The notes under the pieces were generated by a model. The model had not been told where the DNA came from, searched no databases, and was given only the letters and a program-made list of their open reading frames with translations. 64,000 bases of DNA, taken from NCBI GenBank assembly GCA_035771165.1, contig JAWNZC010000470.1:928001-992000 (forward strand), in the 5' to 3' direction. Made by a program: the position numbers and the translations under genes. The stretch is from Paragorgia papillata. Its lineage: Eukaryota; Cnidaria; Anthozoa; Scleralcyonacea; Coralliidae. This document shows, piece by piece, positions 11,216-24,500 of this stretch; the first letter of the stretch is position 1; every line of letters starts with the position of its first letter.

Positions 11216-11500
11216 CTTGTTTTACAATTTACAGAAAATCGGCCACTTTCATGGGGCAGTTCGCAGTCCACGTGCGTGCTGGCTCAAGTGAGTTGTCGGC
11301 CGGTGACGTTTTATACCACAGAATAAATTTACACCCAGGGTCAGCCCGTATTTCGCGAGCCTCGACAACCGCCATTTCCGATCAACCAATCATCAATACA
11401 CGGCCACAGAATAGAAATACGACCAACTCGCGTCGGAACCTTTGAAGTTTCTAACCTCGCGCATGTCGCCTCGCGCATCTTGATTCCTCGCCATCCTGGC
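11216..11500 (-). promoter_or_regulatory. FAM32A: Probable FAM32A promoter
   Basis: The sequence just upstream of the FAM32A start is CG-rich compared with its surroundings (GTGCGTGCTGG, CGCGAGCCTCGAC, CTCGCGCATGTCGCCTCGCG). No TATA box is obvious. Inferred from position and composition. Confidence 0.45.
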
Positions 11501-11638
11501 AAGTTCCCCCGGCAGTTTGGACCTTCAAAAGAAGGTTAAAACTGCCGGAGGAACTTGTCAGGATTATTAATTTGCAGTGTCACGCAACGAGGCAGCCAGA
11601 TTTAGGTCAGCGGTATCATTTTAAGCACCAATGACGGA

Positions 11639-11860
11639 TAATATTAACCGGACTTCAATGGGTTTTTAATTAAAAATTAATTTAATTTAATTTAATGTAA
11701 AATTAATTTGATTTAAATTAATTTTAAATTAAATTAATTTTAAATTAAATTAATTTTAAATTAAATTAATTTTAAATTAAATTTAAAATTAATTTAATAT
11801 AATTAAAATTAATTTAATTTAAAATTAATTTAATTTAATTTAAAATTAATTTAATTTATT
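11639..11860. repeat. AT-only satellite (TTAATTTAAATTAA)
   Basis: Over 200 bp made almost entirely of TTAATTTAAA/TTTAAATTAA permutations, which are self-complementary. Confidence 0.9.
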
Positions 11861-11861
11861 G

Positions 11862-12140
11862 TGGGACAGTGGACTCGGGTAGAGAATAATATTAAGGTGT
11901 TACTCCGAGTGACAAACCATACCGGAGCCGGGCCAAGTATAGCCTCCTTCGCAGGCGTTCTTTGCGAATATCGAGGCCGGTAAAGGCGGCCTGCGAAGGA
12001 GGCTAGGCCAAGTAGAGTTTTCTCTACTTGTGGGATTGGAACCCGCGACCTTCGGTTTACTAGTCCGATGCTCTACCAACTGAGCGAGGTCAAGTTGGGA
12101 GCTGAAGGTCGAACGATAGTACTTAGGCTATTTGATTTTT
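11862..12140 (-). mobile_element. tRNA-derived SINE, copy 1, carrying a TAGCC insertion
   Basis: On the minus strand the head (12092-12030) reads GCTCAGTTGGTAGAGCAT, a Thr-like anticodon loop CTAGTAA and TCGCGGGTTCCAATCCC, with A and B boxes intact. The body ACTCGGGTAGAGAATAATA and ACTTAGGCTATTTG is shared with the copy at 32550-33255, proving a dispersed SINE. A 66-bp TAGCC element interrupts it at 11940-12005. Confidence 0.8.
11940..12005. mobile_element. TAGCC foldback, 66 bp, 9-bp duplication
   Basis: Ends TAGCCTCCTTCGCAGG / CCTGCGAAGGAGGCTA, flanked by GGCCAAGTA on both sides (11931-11939, 12006-12014). It is inserted in the SINE. Confidence 0.9.
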
Positions 12141-12520
12141 CGAAGCAGACTAGTTTCTTCAATATCTAGACAACAGTCTTCATACATGACGATCATGTTT
12201 CAAAATTGGATAAGAATTTTATAAAAATTTGACCACAAGATTCTCCGCAAAGAATGAATGAAAAAATAGTTGAGTTTTATTATTACTGTAAATTTTAACA
12301 TGTATTGTTAAAAAAGCAGTCTGCTTTTATCGACCAGACGTCTTTAACATGCGGCTAAAAGCTGACCAATAGCCGATTCTTCTCCGCTCATTCAAAAGCC
12401 AAGATGGCGTCGGTTTGAAGGTAAGGATGGGCTCTACTAGGACATGCGCAGTATTGCGGTTTCTCCGCATAGACGTCACTTTCATAAAATAATTCCCTAA
12501 ACTTTAGTTTCGATATTATT

Positions 12521-12526
12521 TTTAAT
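12521..12526 (-). terminator. Candidate poly(A) signal of the M3 peptidase gene
   Basis: ATTAAA on the minus strand, about 55 bp past the stop codon at 12583-12581. Confidence 0.4.
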
Positions 12527-12580
12527 TGTGTACAATGAAAAATAAAATAACAGAAAGCAAGCAGCTATTACATAAATAAA

Positions 12581-15500
12581 TTAAGCTAATGTACTGATTC
12601 CTTTACTCTTCAAGAATGCTTCATTGTTTGGTTCACGTCCTAGAAAATTTCGTAACATATCCTTGGCATCCTGTGTAAAAACAACAGATAAACAATATCA
12701 GACACTATACGACTGCAGGCTTAAAAGTTTTTTCAATAATATCAAAGACGTTTTTAGATCCACTGAAGCCCTTAGTTATATAAGTTCATGTTTAACATAA
12801 CCCAATATCCCTAACCCTCAGAACAACTAAAGTAACCAATATTAAACTACGTAAGCAAACTCTAGAAGCATTCACATGGAATTTAGGATAACTCGTTATT
12901 AACTCTAGCCTAAGGGTTACCTCCTTGTTCAAACTAAGTTATAATTGTCTAGTTATTGTGAGTTATCATGGGTTCTTGGTTTCTTGGTTTCACATGACCA
13001 GTTTACTTTACAAACATTATAGAAATAGACATTGATATATCTTGAACACTGACTCCCCTCAGAATGTATATGAATCACTCCCAGCAAAAGTTGTTGAATA
13101 TTAGTCTTCTTTTACCCGAAATGTTTTGTGGATTGCTATAAAATGTTTTATTCAGGCTATACTAGTGGGGCAAAGACACACTTGAATATTTTATTTTGGT
13201 TAAAGTGTCACTAAGACGAAAAAATCGTGAAGCTATAGTATTGATACCAGTAAACTATAATTTCCAAATGAGGAATACCGGCGTTTTCAGTTTTTCAAAA
13301 TATTGTCTCGTTCTCGAGATATTTAAGTTTCTGAAACATGTAAATTAGGTGCCTCATGATGTCATTTACTCACACAGGCAAAAATACGATTTACAAAATG
13401 ACTAATATCTCTGAAACTAAAAGGTAAAAATAATTCAAACTTTGCACAAGAATATATAGTTATGGGAAAAATACACGTTCACATTATGTTGTTTCCATGG
13501 ATACCGTTTGTAAAACAAAAATGTTTATTTTTTCTCCAGAAAACAAATTTTACTGCAATACATTGACATGAATATTTGTAGACACACAGATATTGTATTT
13601 TGAATGTTTCAATCATATTCTTTTGAAAAGAAACATAAAATTAATATTTTAATTTTTTAGTAAAAATGCTCGTGGTTCTAAACGGTTTCCGTAGCAACAA
13701 CATGATGCGCACAGTGGAGTGTACTTTTATGATAACTATACTTGTGCAAAGGTTGGATTATTTCCACTTCATAGTTTCAGATATATTACTCGTTTTGTAA
13801 ATTTTATTTTTGCCTGTTTGAGTAAATGACGTCACGAAGCACCTAATTTACATGTTTCAGAAACTTAAATATCTCGAGAACGAGACAATATTTTGAAAAA
13901 CTGAAAACGCCGGTATTCCTCATTTGGAAATTATAGTTTACTGGTTAGTGACACTTTAATACTAGATATGATATTCTGATTCAACAGTCAGAACATGGCG
14001 TGTGCCCCTTATTGGGTTAAACAAGCATGCACCCCATTATGCTGTATAAAATTGTTTGGATAAAATGCTAGTGTGCCAGCCAGTCTAATGCACTTATGTA
14101 GGACATAGGATGGGAAATTTCATCCTGGCTGAATGGGCTGAAAATTTGAGCCAGCCTTGGAGCCTTTGTGGTTTTAAACAGGCTGCAGTTTTCTCCATCA
14201 AATTGCAGTGTTAATTTAAAGTGATTTGTTTGTAAATTCATGTTGAAATTTCAGTCTATCAAATTTGCTCGTTCTGCCTGGGCAAAAAGCACTCAGCTCA
14301 CAGTATTCAGCTTCTTGTAAGCCTTTCCAAAATCATCTTACAATCAGCATCATGAATATGTTTACTTCTACATTCCTCAGTCCTCTGTTAGCCAAATACC
14401 AGTATCCGCATGTACGCATCGCGTACCTATTCATTGACGGTGTCCATCCTTAGATGCAACCAACGGTATTTGGCATTTTACACGATTAAACTACATGTTC
14501 TAAGGATTTATAGTGAAGGAAAATCTCGCGTGTAAAAATATAAACATTTACATTTGCGTTGGCCAGACCAAGCTAGCCTTGGTATACTTGGGTTATGTTG
14601 AACATGAACTGATTACCAAGTGTGTGTTTGAGGCAGGACTACATAAAGTACATGTGTTGCACAATGTGAAACATGGCCAAATTTGACACAGTCTCCAAGT
14701 TATCCTGTTCATTTTAATACAGTACTGTTTGTGCACAGCCAGGTACAAAGGCATTGGTTTGAGTTTGATTTGAGTTTTCCTTGAGATGCGTGTAGGTATC
14801 CTCAGTCTACACATTGACAGATACGAGTCTGATGAGATTGTTGATTAGAGACAAACACGCTGTGGTTCGGACAGTCTGAACATTGGACATATTATAGTCT
14901 CAAACTTTACATTTATTGATTCTAACCACATCTATGTTTGCTATTTTAATTTGATTTAATGTGATTATGCTTTGATTCAACTTCATTTAATATGATAGGT
15001 GTTGATTGACGATTACGATATAATTTAAGATATTTGAACTTGAGGGCTAGTGATCAGTTAGTTGACTGGCAACACGTAGTGCGGTATTTTCAAGCCGTAG
15101 AGACCCACTCTTCAGGTATTGTGAATTATCGTTTGTAATTTGTATTAAGTCGCATGTTCAGTTAATTATGTAAGGTTTTCAATTGTGTAATCTAATCAGA
15201 ATCCAATCACTTTAGAATGTATTAAATATATTACGAAAATCTCTACGGTGTTGGACTTGGTTTTACCCTCGGAAACACGCTGCCTCTGTGAGAACTGAGT
15301 GAACTCATATTATAAAAATATACAGTTTATACACGTACACCTAGAAACAAGAAGAAATGAACAAAAATATTGTATATACTCACAATGTTAATAGTCAAAC
15401 CAAATTATTAGATGTCTTCTCTTATTTATAACCTAAATTATCGATCAGGCTTAACTAGCCTTACAGTGATTGGATGAGCTAAAAGAAACCTGTCAAATGC

Positions 15501-18500
15501 TCGTGGGAAACGTTAAAGTTTGACGTAGGCGGAGGTATAATGTTTTTTTATCAACGGTGTCCATCATTAGATGCAATCGACGGTATTACTAGTAATATAC
15601 CCAATTCTTCACCTGGCATGACCATCATTATATATACAGAACTTGTTACGAAGCTCTTATTGGCAACAGCCTTCGTAGCTCAGAACACCGCACTAGCATC
15701 GCAGGGTCGCGGGTTCAATTCCTAGCCGGAAGGTCTTGATATTGCATTTTGTTTTCCATTACGTGCGCTTTGCCCGCGCGGGCGGAGCATGCAGGCTTTG
15801 AAATTTTCAACTTCCGAAGCGAACTGAACAATGCACGCTCCGCTCTTGCACGTAATGGAACAGCCTTTACACAAATATTTTGTTCTATTTTCAATATTTA
15901 AACAGCACAGTTGAGCAAACAAACCCAATTGCAAACATTCCTATTGGTTGATTGCTTCATACATTTACATAAACCTAGAACAATTCGACTTTCATGCAAC
16001 CAGGTCTACTTTCATTAACTATACTAAATAATAACGAAAGTAATGGCTAGCCACACCGTCACGCACTGACTCAAACCTGAGCACAAACTAAACCCAAAGA
16101 TCGATAATTTAACCAAAAGCAGACCAAATATTATGTCATGTAAAGCCATGATCAAACGAGAACGCAAGTCACCGCAAGTAACTTCAATCAAGCGACTTTA
16201 AAAAAACCCGATGGAATTTGAACGAGGGACCGAGACTTCATATTGAGTGGAGACCTAAAGTCCTGGACTTGCTCCAAGTTTATTGGAGACCATATCTGCT
16301 GCAACGAAATGTCTGCAACGAAAGTTCAAATTAGTTGTACGCCAACGCAAGCCAGCGCAAGCCAACGCAAGTCATTGCAAGCCATTGCAAGCCAGCGCAA
16401 GCCAACGCAAGTTTGGAAGTCAAACAAAATCAGTGCCGGATTAACCTTGGGGCACGTGCCCCAGGGCCCCCCACCAAAAGGCCCATCCCCCCAAAAAAAT
16501 GACCGAAATTTTCACGTTTTGAAAAAATTATGTGAAATGTTTTAATTTTTTGGCAATTTTAGGCACGATTAATTAGGGCCGTGGGTTGTTTTATACTTCA
16601 CGGAAATTCACGTTGAATCCACGTCGTACTGCACTAATTTCATGACTTTCATCAGTATGCCATGCGCTATTTATAACTAACTCATCTAATTTATCATTTC
16701 TTTATTTTGTTGGATTTTTGGTGACTTTCATGTACCCAACTTTTACTTTGAACACATTGTTCCATTAATTGCATTCGGTAATTGTAGAAAACGGCAACGA
16801 CGTCAATTTAGATAATTATATTCATGTGTTCTTATTGTACATGTAGCTGTCCAAAGGCAAAAGCATACAAAGTATTGTCTAGTTGTCTTCAACCTATATC
16901 ATCGCCATAGTTACAGAAGTAAAGTATGCCGCACACTCGATTGAAATCCGAAAATTTTGGTCCCGTTGGCCGTTTTGAATTGTTCAGGTAACAAATGATC
17001 ATATAGGGCCCCCCACCAGATGAGTGCCCCAGAGCCCCCCCACATGCTTAATCCGGCCCTGAACAAAACACAAGTTAAAACTTGCGGTGACTTGAGTTCT
17101 CGTTTGATCTGGGCTTAAGAACATACCAGTGAACCACCAGGTTCTAAAATACAACGTCTATAATCAACTCCAACTTGACTGTTCATAATTCCTTCCTTTT
17201 TAAACCGACTGTAAAACATATCCATGCTGTAAACTTCACTCCACTAAAGAAAATAATCAAAAGCAATAATGAGGTGCATTGTTTTAATGCCACCAGTCAA
17301 ACGTCACAAGTCGTTGCAAGTTCTGCACTTCCGCTAGTTCCCACGCCTTTTCGCTAGTTCTATGGTAGTTTCTATGGCGACGGAGCACGAAAGACTTGTG
17401 TTTTGTGTTCAAACGTTTCGCAAGCTCTCGCAAGTTGAAGAAAACTTGCGATGAAATTTGAACAAGATCAAATTAGTCGCAAGCTAACGCAAGCCACCGA
17501 AAGTCATCGCAAGCTGGCGGTCAAACGAGACACAAGCAAGCACAAGTTAAAACTTGCGATGACTTGCCTTCTCGTTTGATTAGGGCTTTACGTGTTGCAC
17601 TGTTTCCTCATATTTATCGTCTGGGCGCATAAAATAACCGAAACCACGAGACTTCACCCTTTCCCGTCGGTGGATTTTCTCTGGGACGAGTAAAATACAT
17701 AAGACTTGAGAGTCGGATGCCGCGCCCAGTTAAGAAATCGCATGCAAGTGCTAATATAGTATTAACTATGAGAGGAAATTCTTGAAGTTATTTCAAACTG
17801 TTTAAAGTGAAACGAAAATTAAGTTTGTCTTATTTGAAAGAACACTTCAAATGATAGAGTAACATATTTTGCAGTTTTTCGTTTCCTTGCTTCGTTCTTG
17901 AGATATTTCAGTTTGTTTGATGTGAATGTCGCATGTTGCGACGTCAATATATCTTTGCTATTGTAAAATATAATCACTTGAAAATCTACCTGTTTAGTGT
18001 TCTGGGCGAAACACACGCACATGCTTCCATCGAATTATTTTCGTTTGATAATAGCAAAGATATATAACTTTTTTCAACAACTCATTATGCACATGTGACG
18101 TTAAAATGTTTAATTTGCATATCAAACAAACTGAAATATCTCAAGAACAAAGCAAGGAAACGAAAAACTTCAAAAGATGTTACTCTATCATTTTAAGTGT
18201 TCTTTCAAAATAAGATACTTAATTTTGGTTTCATAGTGTGTATATTTAAATATTGAGAACATCTCACCAGATATCCATAGTATTGGGCATCATAACCACC
18301 TCCTAAATGACCAAACGAAGCAGACATATTTGTTCCTATGTTCAAGAAAACAAGAAAAATAGCACTAAGCAATTAGTTGAAATTAATTTCAAAAATCATT
18401 AATAATTCACGAGGAAAACACAAAGGAAATCAGTAATATGCGTGGGAAAAGCACTACAAAATCTAAATTTGTGAGGCAAAAGCACGCTTGAATAAACAAA

Positions 18501-18553
18501 ATCACGGCTTTTAACCCTTTCACTCCCAAATACGGAATTTTCCGTACTTTATT

Positions 18554-18590
<37 letters not shown>

Positions 18591-21500
18591 GATGAGAGAG
18601 CTCCCAGAAAGCTGGGAGTGAAAGGTTAATAAAAGCCCACAATCGTGCAAATACAATGGGAATCTCGAGAGACATATGGCCGGGAAAAGCCCAACACAAA
18701 TCTAAATTTGTGAGGCAAAGCACGCTCAAATAAACAAAATGATGGATTTTAAAAGCCCACAATCGTGCAAATACAATGGGGAGGGAAATACAGGCGAGAG
18801 CACTACACAAATCTAAATTATATTTGTAAGGTAAAGCCCGCTCAAACTAACAACCGATGGCTTGAGAGCTCACAATTATGCAAATACAGTGGGGAATTCA
18901 AGGACATAGGGCGGGGAAAACCCTACCTGCACAAATCTAACTTTGTAAGGCAAAGCACGCTCAAATAAAAAAAAATAATGGGATTTCAAAAGCTCACAAT
19001 CGTGCAACTACAATGGGGAGGGGCATACGGGCGGGAGCACAACACAAATCTAAATTTGTGAGGCAAAGCACGCTCAAATGAACAACAATATGATTTTAAA
19101 AGCCCACAATCGTGCAAATACAATGGGGAAGGGCGTACGTGTGGGGAAAACACTTTGAAATCCCACAATCGTGCAATCACAAATAAAATTACATAAAACA
19201 TTGCTCAAAATCCGAACTGGCAAGGCAGACCGGCAGAGTAATTAAAAGGTCATGCAACAAAACAAACTACAAGGGTATAAAAGCAAAGCAAGACACGAGG
19301 CTAACGAAGGAGCGAGGGGGTGCTATGAAAGAGACCAAGCAACCGAAACACGGCGAAGAAGTAACTACGCATGAAAAGCATCGGCTGGCAGAGGAGCGGC
19401 AGGAGAGGGTTAAGAAGGTCTTGTGCTACTTCGACATGCGATAATAGATCATCTTCTCGAGGAAAGACAGGATCAGCCATGTTAAATTCAAAGTGCTCTG
19501 GCTAATACCTTACGTGAACTAAGCAGACTGGTCAGTGTCACTCTTATTTATACTCGCATAGTAAGGGACTGGCGCGAATAGTGATAAAATAAAAAGTCAT
19601 TTTCTATTTTAACGTCGATCCGTAAAGCGGGAATGCTATTGTCGGTTCAGTGCACGAGGTGAATTAAATAACCCTCAGGGCAAAGTGAAAAGCGATCGTT
19701 TTGCTTGCCCATAATAAACTTCAGGAAATTAAATAAATGAAAAACGTTCGTTGAGTCCGTGCTGGTAAATAGTTCTAAGTTTGAAAATGAACACTTTTCT
19801 TGTCTTTTGCGGCTATCATTACCAACAGAAATGAACATGAGGGCCCCCAATATTTTACGTCTGAAATCAGAATGGTTGCATGGCACGTTTGAAATGTCAG
19901 GCAACAGGTTTGTCAACTCATAAATTTATTGTTCGTTATTTTTGGTTAAGCTTATTTGGACTGTATATTAGTTACTTCATCACCAATATTAGTTGAAACA
20001 TTTCATGTACCTGGTGTTGCTGGCACACCCATAATATCCTGGGACAGTTTAGCCATAATGTTTGCTGTATCTGCCTAAACAACACAATAATATAACACTT
20101 TCATCGTACTGATCTACACTAAGATGTAACATTGCAGTTTTGGCACATGGTGTAAATTGGATTTTTTTTTGCTTAATCTAATCATAGTAGTACCATAGAG
20201 ATCATATAAATACTATAGGGGGCATTGGCTGGAAAATTTGGTACCCACATGACAGCCGCCATTACCTATGATATGTACTAGACCCAGTCCTTTGCCAACC
20301 ACGCGCCTCCAAAAAAGTTTGCCTCCAAAAAAATCCAAGATGGCGGCGTTCAATTGGTTACCCGCGGTTGACTGAAATTAAGATAGGATGCCCCCTCTAG
20401 TATTTATATGATCTCTATGAGTAGTACATTATCTTCTCATTTCACCATCATTGGTTTGAAGCTATTCTTTGCGAGTACTGGGTCGTAATACGGCAAAGGA
20501 TTTTTGTCTTTTAGCCACATTGACCTAATAACATATAACTGGATCAAACGAACACGGCGGCAATATAGGTCTTATCATAGCGATGTCTTTATTCTGCCCT
20601 ACATTTTTTTCATTTGAATGTGGGCAGCCAAAAGTTATATGTTATTATAGGTCAGTGATAGCCTGCGTGCAGACTTCCCCGTTTCCGAAACGGGGGAAGT
20701 CTGCACGCAGGCTAGGTCAGTGATCACTTTTTAAATTTTTTTAAAGGGTATTGGCAATAAAAATTAAGTTTGTCTCATTTGAAAGAACTCGTCAAATGGT
20801 ATAAGAAGACCTTTTACAATTTTTCCGTATCTGTTTTGGTTTTGGAAATCAAAAAAATTTTCGACCAAAGACAGCGTGCTGTCCGCCATCTTGGAATTAT
20901 TTTCGATATGCATGTGACATCATAAGCAGGGTGAAGTGACATTTTTATCTTGACAACCTTGACATTAAGAGATAGAAATCGATTTTGTTGCGCTATTTCC
21001 ATTTTAAATTGACCCACAACATTTAAAAAGCCTTCCGTGGAAATTTGGTCACCCACGGAGTAGTTTCATCAGGTTTACCCTGCTTGTGACGTCACCAATT
21101 TCCTAGTTAATTAGACCCGATGTTACAACAAGATGGCGGATAGCACGCTGTCTTTGGTCGAAAATTTCAAAACACAAGAAAGATAGAGAAAAATTGTAGA
21201 AGGTCTTCTTATACCATTTGACGAGTTCTTTCAAATGAGACAAACTTAATTTGTACTGCCAATACCCTTTAAATAACTTTATTGGGAACTACATATTAAC
21301 AACAAAAAATTAAGAAATTAAATAAATAAACTACATGCAAGTAGATAACCCAAACGGGAAAGGTGCGAACGGGTGTATTAGCCCATGCGAGGCACCCCCC
21401 CCCCCTCTATATATACAGCAACTAATCTCTGTGCCAAGGACAGTCACGTACAAGAGACCAAGTACATGGCATGTCTATATAAAAAACTGAAAGAAGTAAA

Positions 21501-24500
21501 GAAGAATATGTTGACGAAGAAAGTTCTTGAAAGTAGATATTGCCTCGAAGCTACTATAGGCGGAGCTGTTTTGCACAATGAGTTCCATAGATTAACAATC
21601 CGGTTAAAATACTTTCTTTCAGTCACTGATATAATTATAGAGGAACTGCAGTTCAGATATATATTGTGGTCAGCCACAATAAAACAAAAAATTATTTGAA
21701 CAAGAATGCTGAGTACGCGACAAGACCTAAACCATATTTTGTGAATAAGTTCGTTTGAGCTAGAACATACCCCACAAGTATTATATACAAAAATGCGCAA
21801 ATAGCTTTTCGTTGTGCTCCCACGTCCAGTGGTGTGGGGGAAGGGGGCTCTGCCGGGGGGGGGTCCCTCTTGTTAAAATCACATGTTAACTTGGGGGCTC
21901 AGCTTCGCTTGATATTTTTAAAAATTACGCCATCTTATAATCATGTTTGGCAGTGCTGTGAAATTTAAGCAAAAACATTCAGTCATTTCCACCAAGAGCG
22001 ATTTTAGTGTGTGGTTCTAACACTAAACACTAAATCCCTAACGGCCTAACCCAAACTATGATGTGGCTTTAACATTTATAATTTGACATTATTATATGGC
22101 TGTGTCACGTGAGCGGCCTTAACGCGACTTTTCTGCAATTTGATTGGTTTCTGAGCGGTCTTTACAAACCAGAAAATTAAGCAAGACAAGCTAAAATAGT
22201 ATTCAAATATTGTAAAAATAAATTTAGCGCTAAAAAATTAAATGCGATGGTGTTTACGGTGACTGAAAGTGTTTTTGTTGTTTACAGCTTTCGTTGAAAG
22301 TCAGTTACTTCGGTCTTTGCTGCTTGTACTCCCGACATTAAAATAAAACTAAAAAATCTAGGCCATATAATAATTTAAAAACTTTATTAACCTCGCTTGG
22401 TCGGTCTTTAGGCAAAATTATCCTGCCCTTGGTCTTTTCGCAGAAACCTCGCTCCTTCGTCGCTCGCTCTGTACTGAAAGACCGCGGGCAGGATAATTTT
22501 GCTGTAAAGACCTCTCGCTCGGTCAATAAGTTTTTATTAAAAGTTCTTATAACAGCTGTTATTAAAGTTGGGCTCAACTGTTGTCTTTTGTGGTTTTTTT
22601 TATGGCGTTTTATAACCTTCAGAATTCTGTAAAATCTCACTCCAAAACGCAGGAAATGGCATTTCAAGGACTCTAGAGTTTCAAACATTTCCGGGAGGTA
22701 TACTCCCAGACCCCCCCCTAGAAATTCCACTTTTTCAGACCCCGCTTGTTAACGTTCCAGGACTACACCACTGCCTACGTCTTTGCCATTTTTAAAATAA
22801 TAATGGCCTTCTTTCTCACCTTCACACTTGTGTGAATTGCTTGATCAAAAGTTCCAAGTAATATCTATAAATAATAAATCATCTTATTAACTTACACGCT
22901 AAGTCATAGCCTGCGTCGCAGCCGGACGTGTTTTGAAATTGAAACCCGATATAGTCCGTTTGCGGACCAGCGACCAAATTCGTGTTCTGGACGCCTGCAC
23001 GTTTGGATTAGCAATGCTCTTCATTTTCTTCAGCTTCTGAATACAAATACGACAGATGAAACAACTCGTACGCCTTAAATTAAACGCGAGACTTTTCAGC
23101 TTCAAATGACATCAAATTGTCCACGTCCAGCTCCCATTAAAAATCTCTCGTGAATCTTTTTTAATCCTTTTAAAATATACATTACATGTCGCTTGACCAA
23201 CCACGTAGCGCCGTATAACAACAACTGACGACAAGCCCCAATTACAAGCGATTATAAAAAAACGTTGCAAACTCGCAGGGAGTCAGAACACGAATTTGGT
23301 CGCTGGTCCGCAGACGGACTATATCGGGTTTCAATTTCAAAACACGTCCAGCTGCGACGCAGGCTAACTAAATCATTGATTTATAAAATTCTTAAGTACT
23401 TTTTCCACTGGCTAAAAAAATGTGGATTTAAATCGAAGTTAAAGTGAACAATATAATTCATATCATTGTACAATATTTTATCCGCCCAAAAGTCTGAACC
23501 TAAATCAGTAGTACAAAACCTGTTAGACAATCGTTGTATAAATTCATCTCCGCATATAAACGGACACAAAGAAGCATTATTCATCCAGGCCAACCATATT
23601 TATTAATAAAGTGGATAAATTGTCAACACAAATATTATTTTTCCTAATCAGACTTCAAAAACTCATTAATAATTCATGAGGTTTTATACCTGATAAAACT
23701 TCTTGACGTCAGAAAGAATACTAATGAACATACAATTTTATACAAAGAATACATTTTAATGAACATAACATCCAATAACGAATCGTTTTTGAAGCCATTC
23801 AAAATACTCGCATCACGTGTTTTATCAGATCTATTAAATATTACATAATGAGATAGATTGTTACTATATGCCTCAGTTTTTTAAATATTTACTTATAGAC
23901 CTCTTGAACATGATGTGTAAACAGTCATCTGGTCAACTTCATAATCACGACGTTCAACAGAGCAAATTATTAATTAAAATTTCATTCTACGTTAGTGAAG
24001 TGTTTTCAGTTTGAAGTTGTTAAAACTTCAGTTGTTTTTATTGCGCAAGCAGTGGCGTGGTGGCAAGTTTCAGGCTGGGGTGGTCAGATAAGATTTGGCG
24101 CTTCCCCCACCCCCCTCTCCCCCCCAAAAAAAAAATGAAAAAAAGACATTACTGTATTTGATAAATGATCACATTTTTTGTTTTAAAATAACTCAAGTAG
24201 CAATATATAATATTGCTACAAACGGGTTCTCTCAAAGGCGACGCCAAAGCGAGCGCCTAAGTAGCGCCAAACGTCTCGGGGGGTCCGGGGGCATGCTCCC
24301 CCTGAAAATTTTGAAATCTAGAGTCTCTGATATGCCATTTCCTGCATTTTGGAGTGAGATTTTACAGAATTCTGAAGATTATAAAACTTCATAGAAAACA
24401 CAAAAGATTTCAGATCTTTATATCCCACCATTGAAGACCCAGCTATACAAAGAAATAGGTTTATTTTGTTAAGTTTTGGCGCCCTTGCTAGTTTTGGCGC

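Noticed and set aside
12030..12092. Possible tRNA-Thr gene (minus strand)
   Set aside because: A and B boxes are good but the acceptor stem does not close, and the same sequence with the same extended body occurs at 32.5-33.2 kb, so it is a SINE head.
13204..13955. Idea that the long inverted arms are a microRNA-like precursor
   Set aside because: TTAA duplications and related copies identify it as a transposon; no short conserved hairpin stands out.
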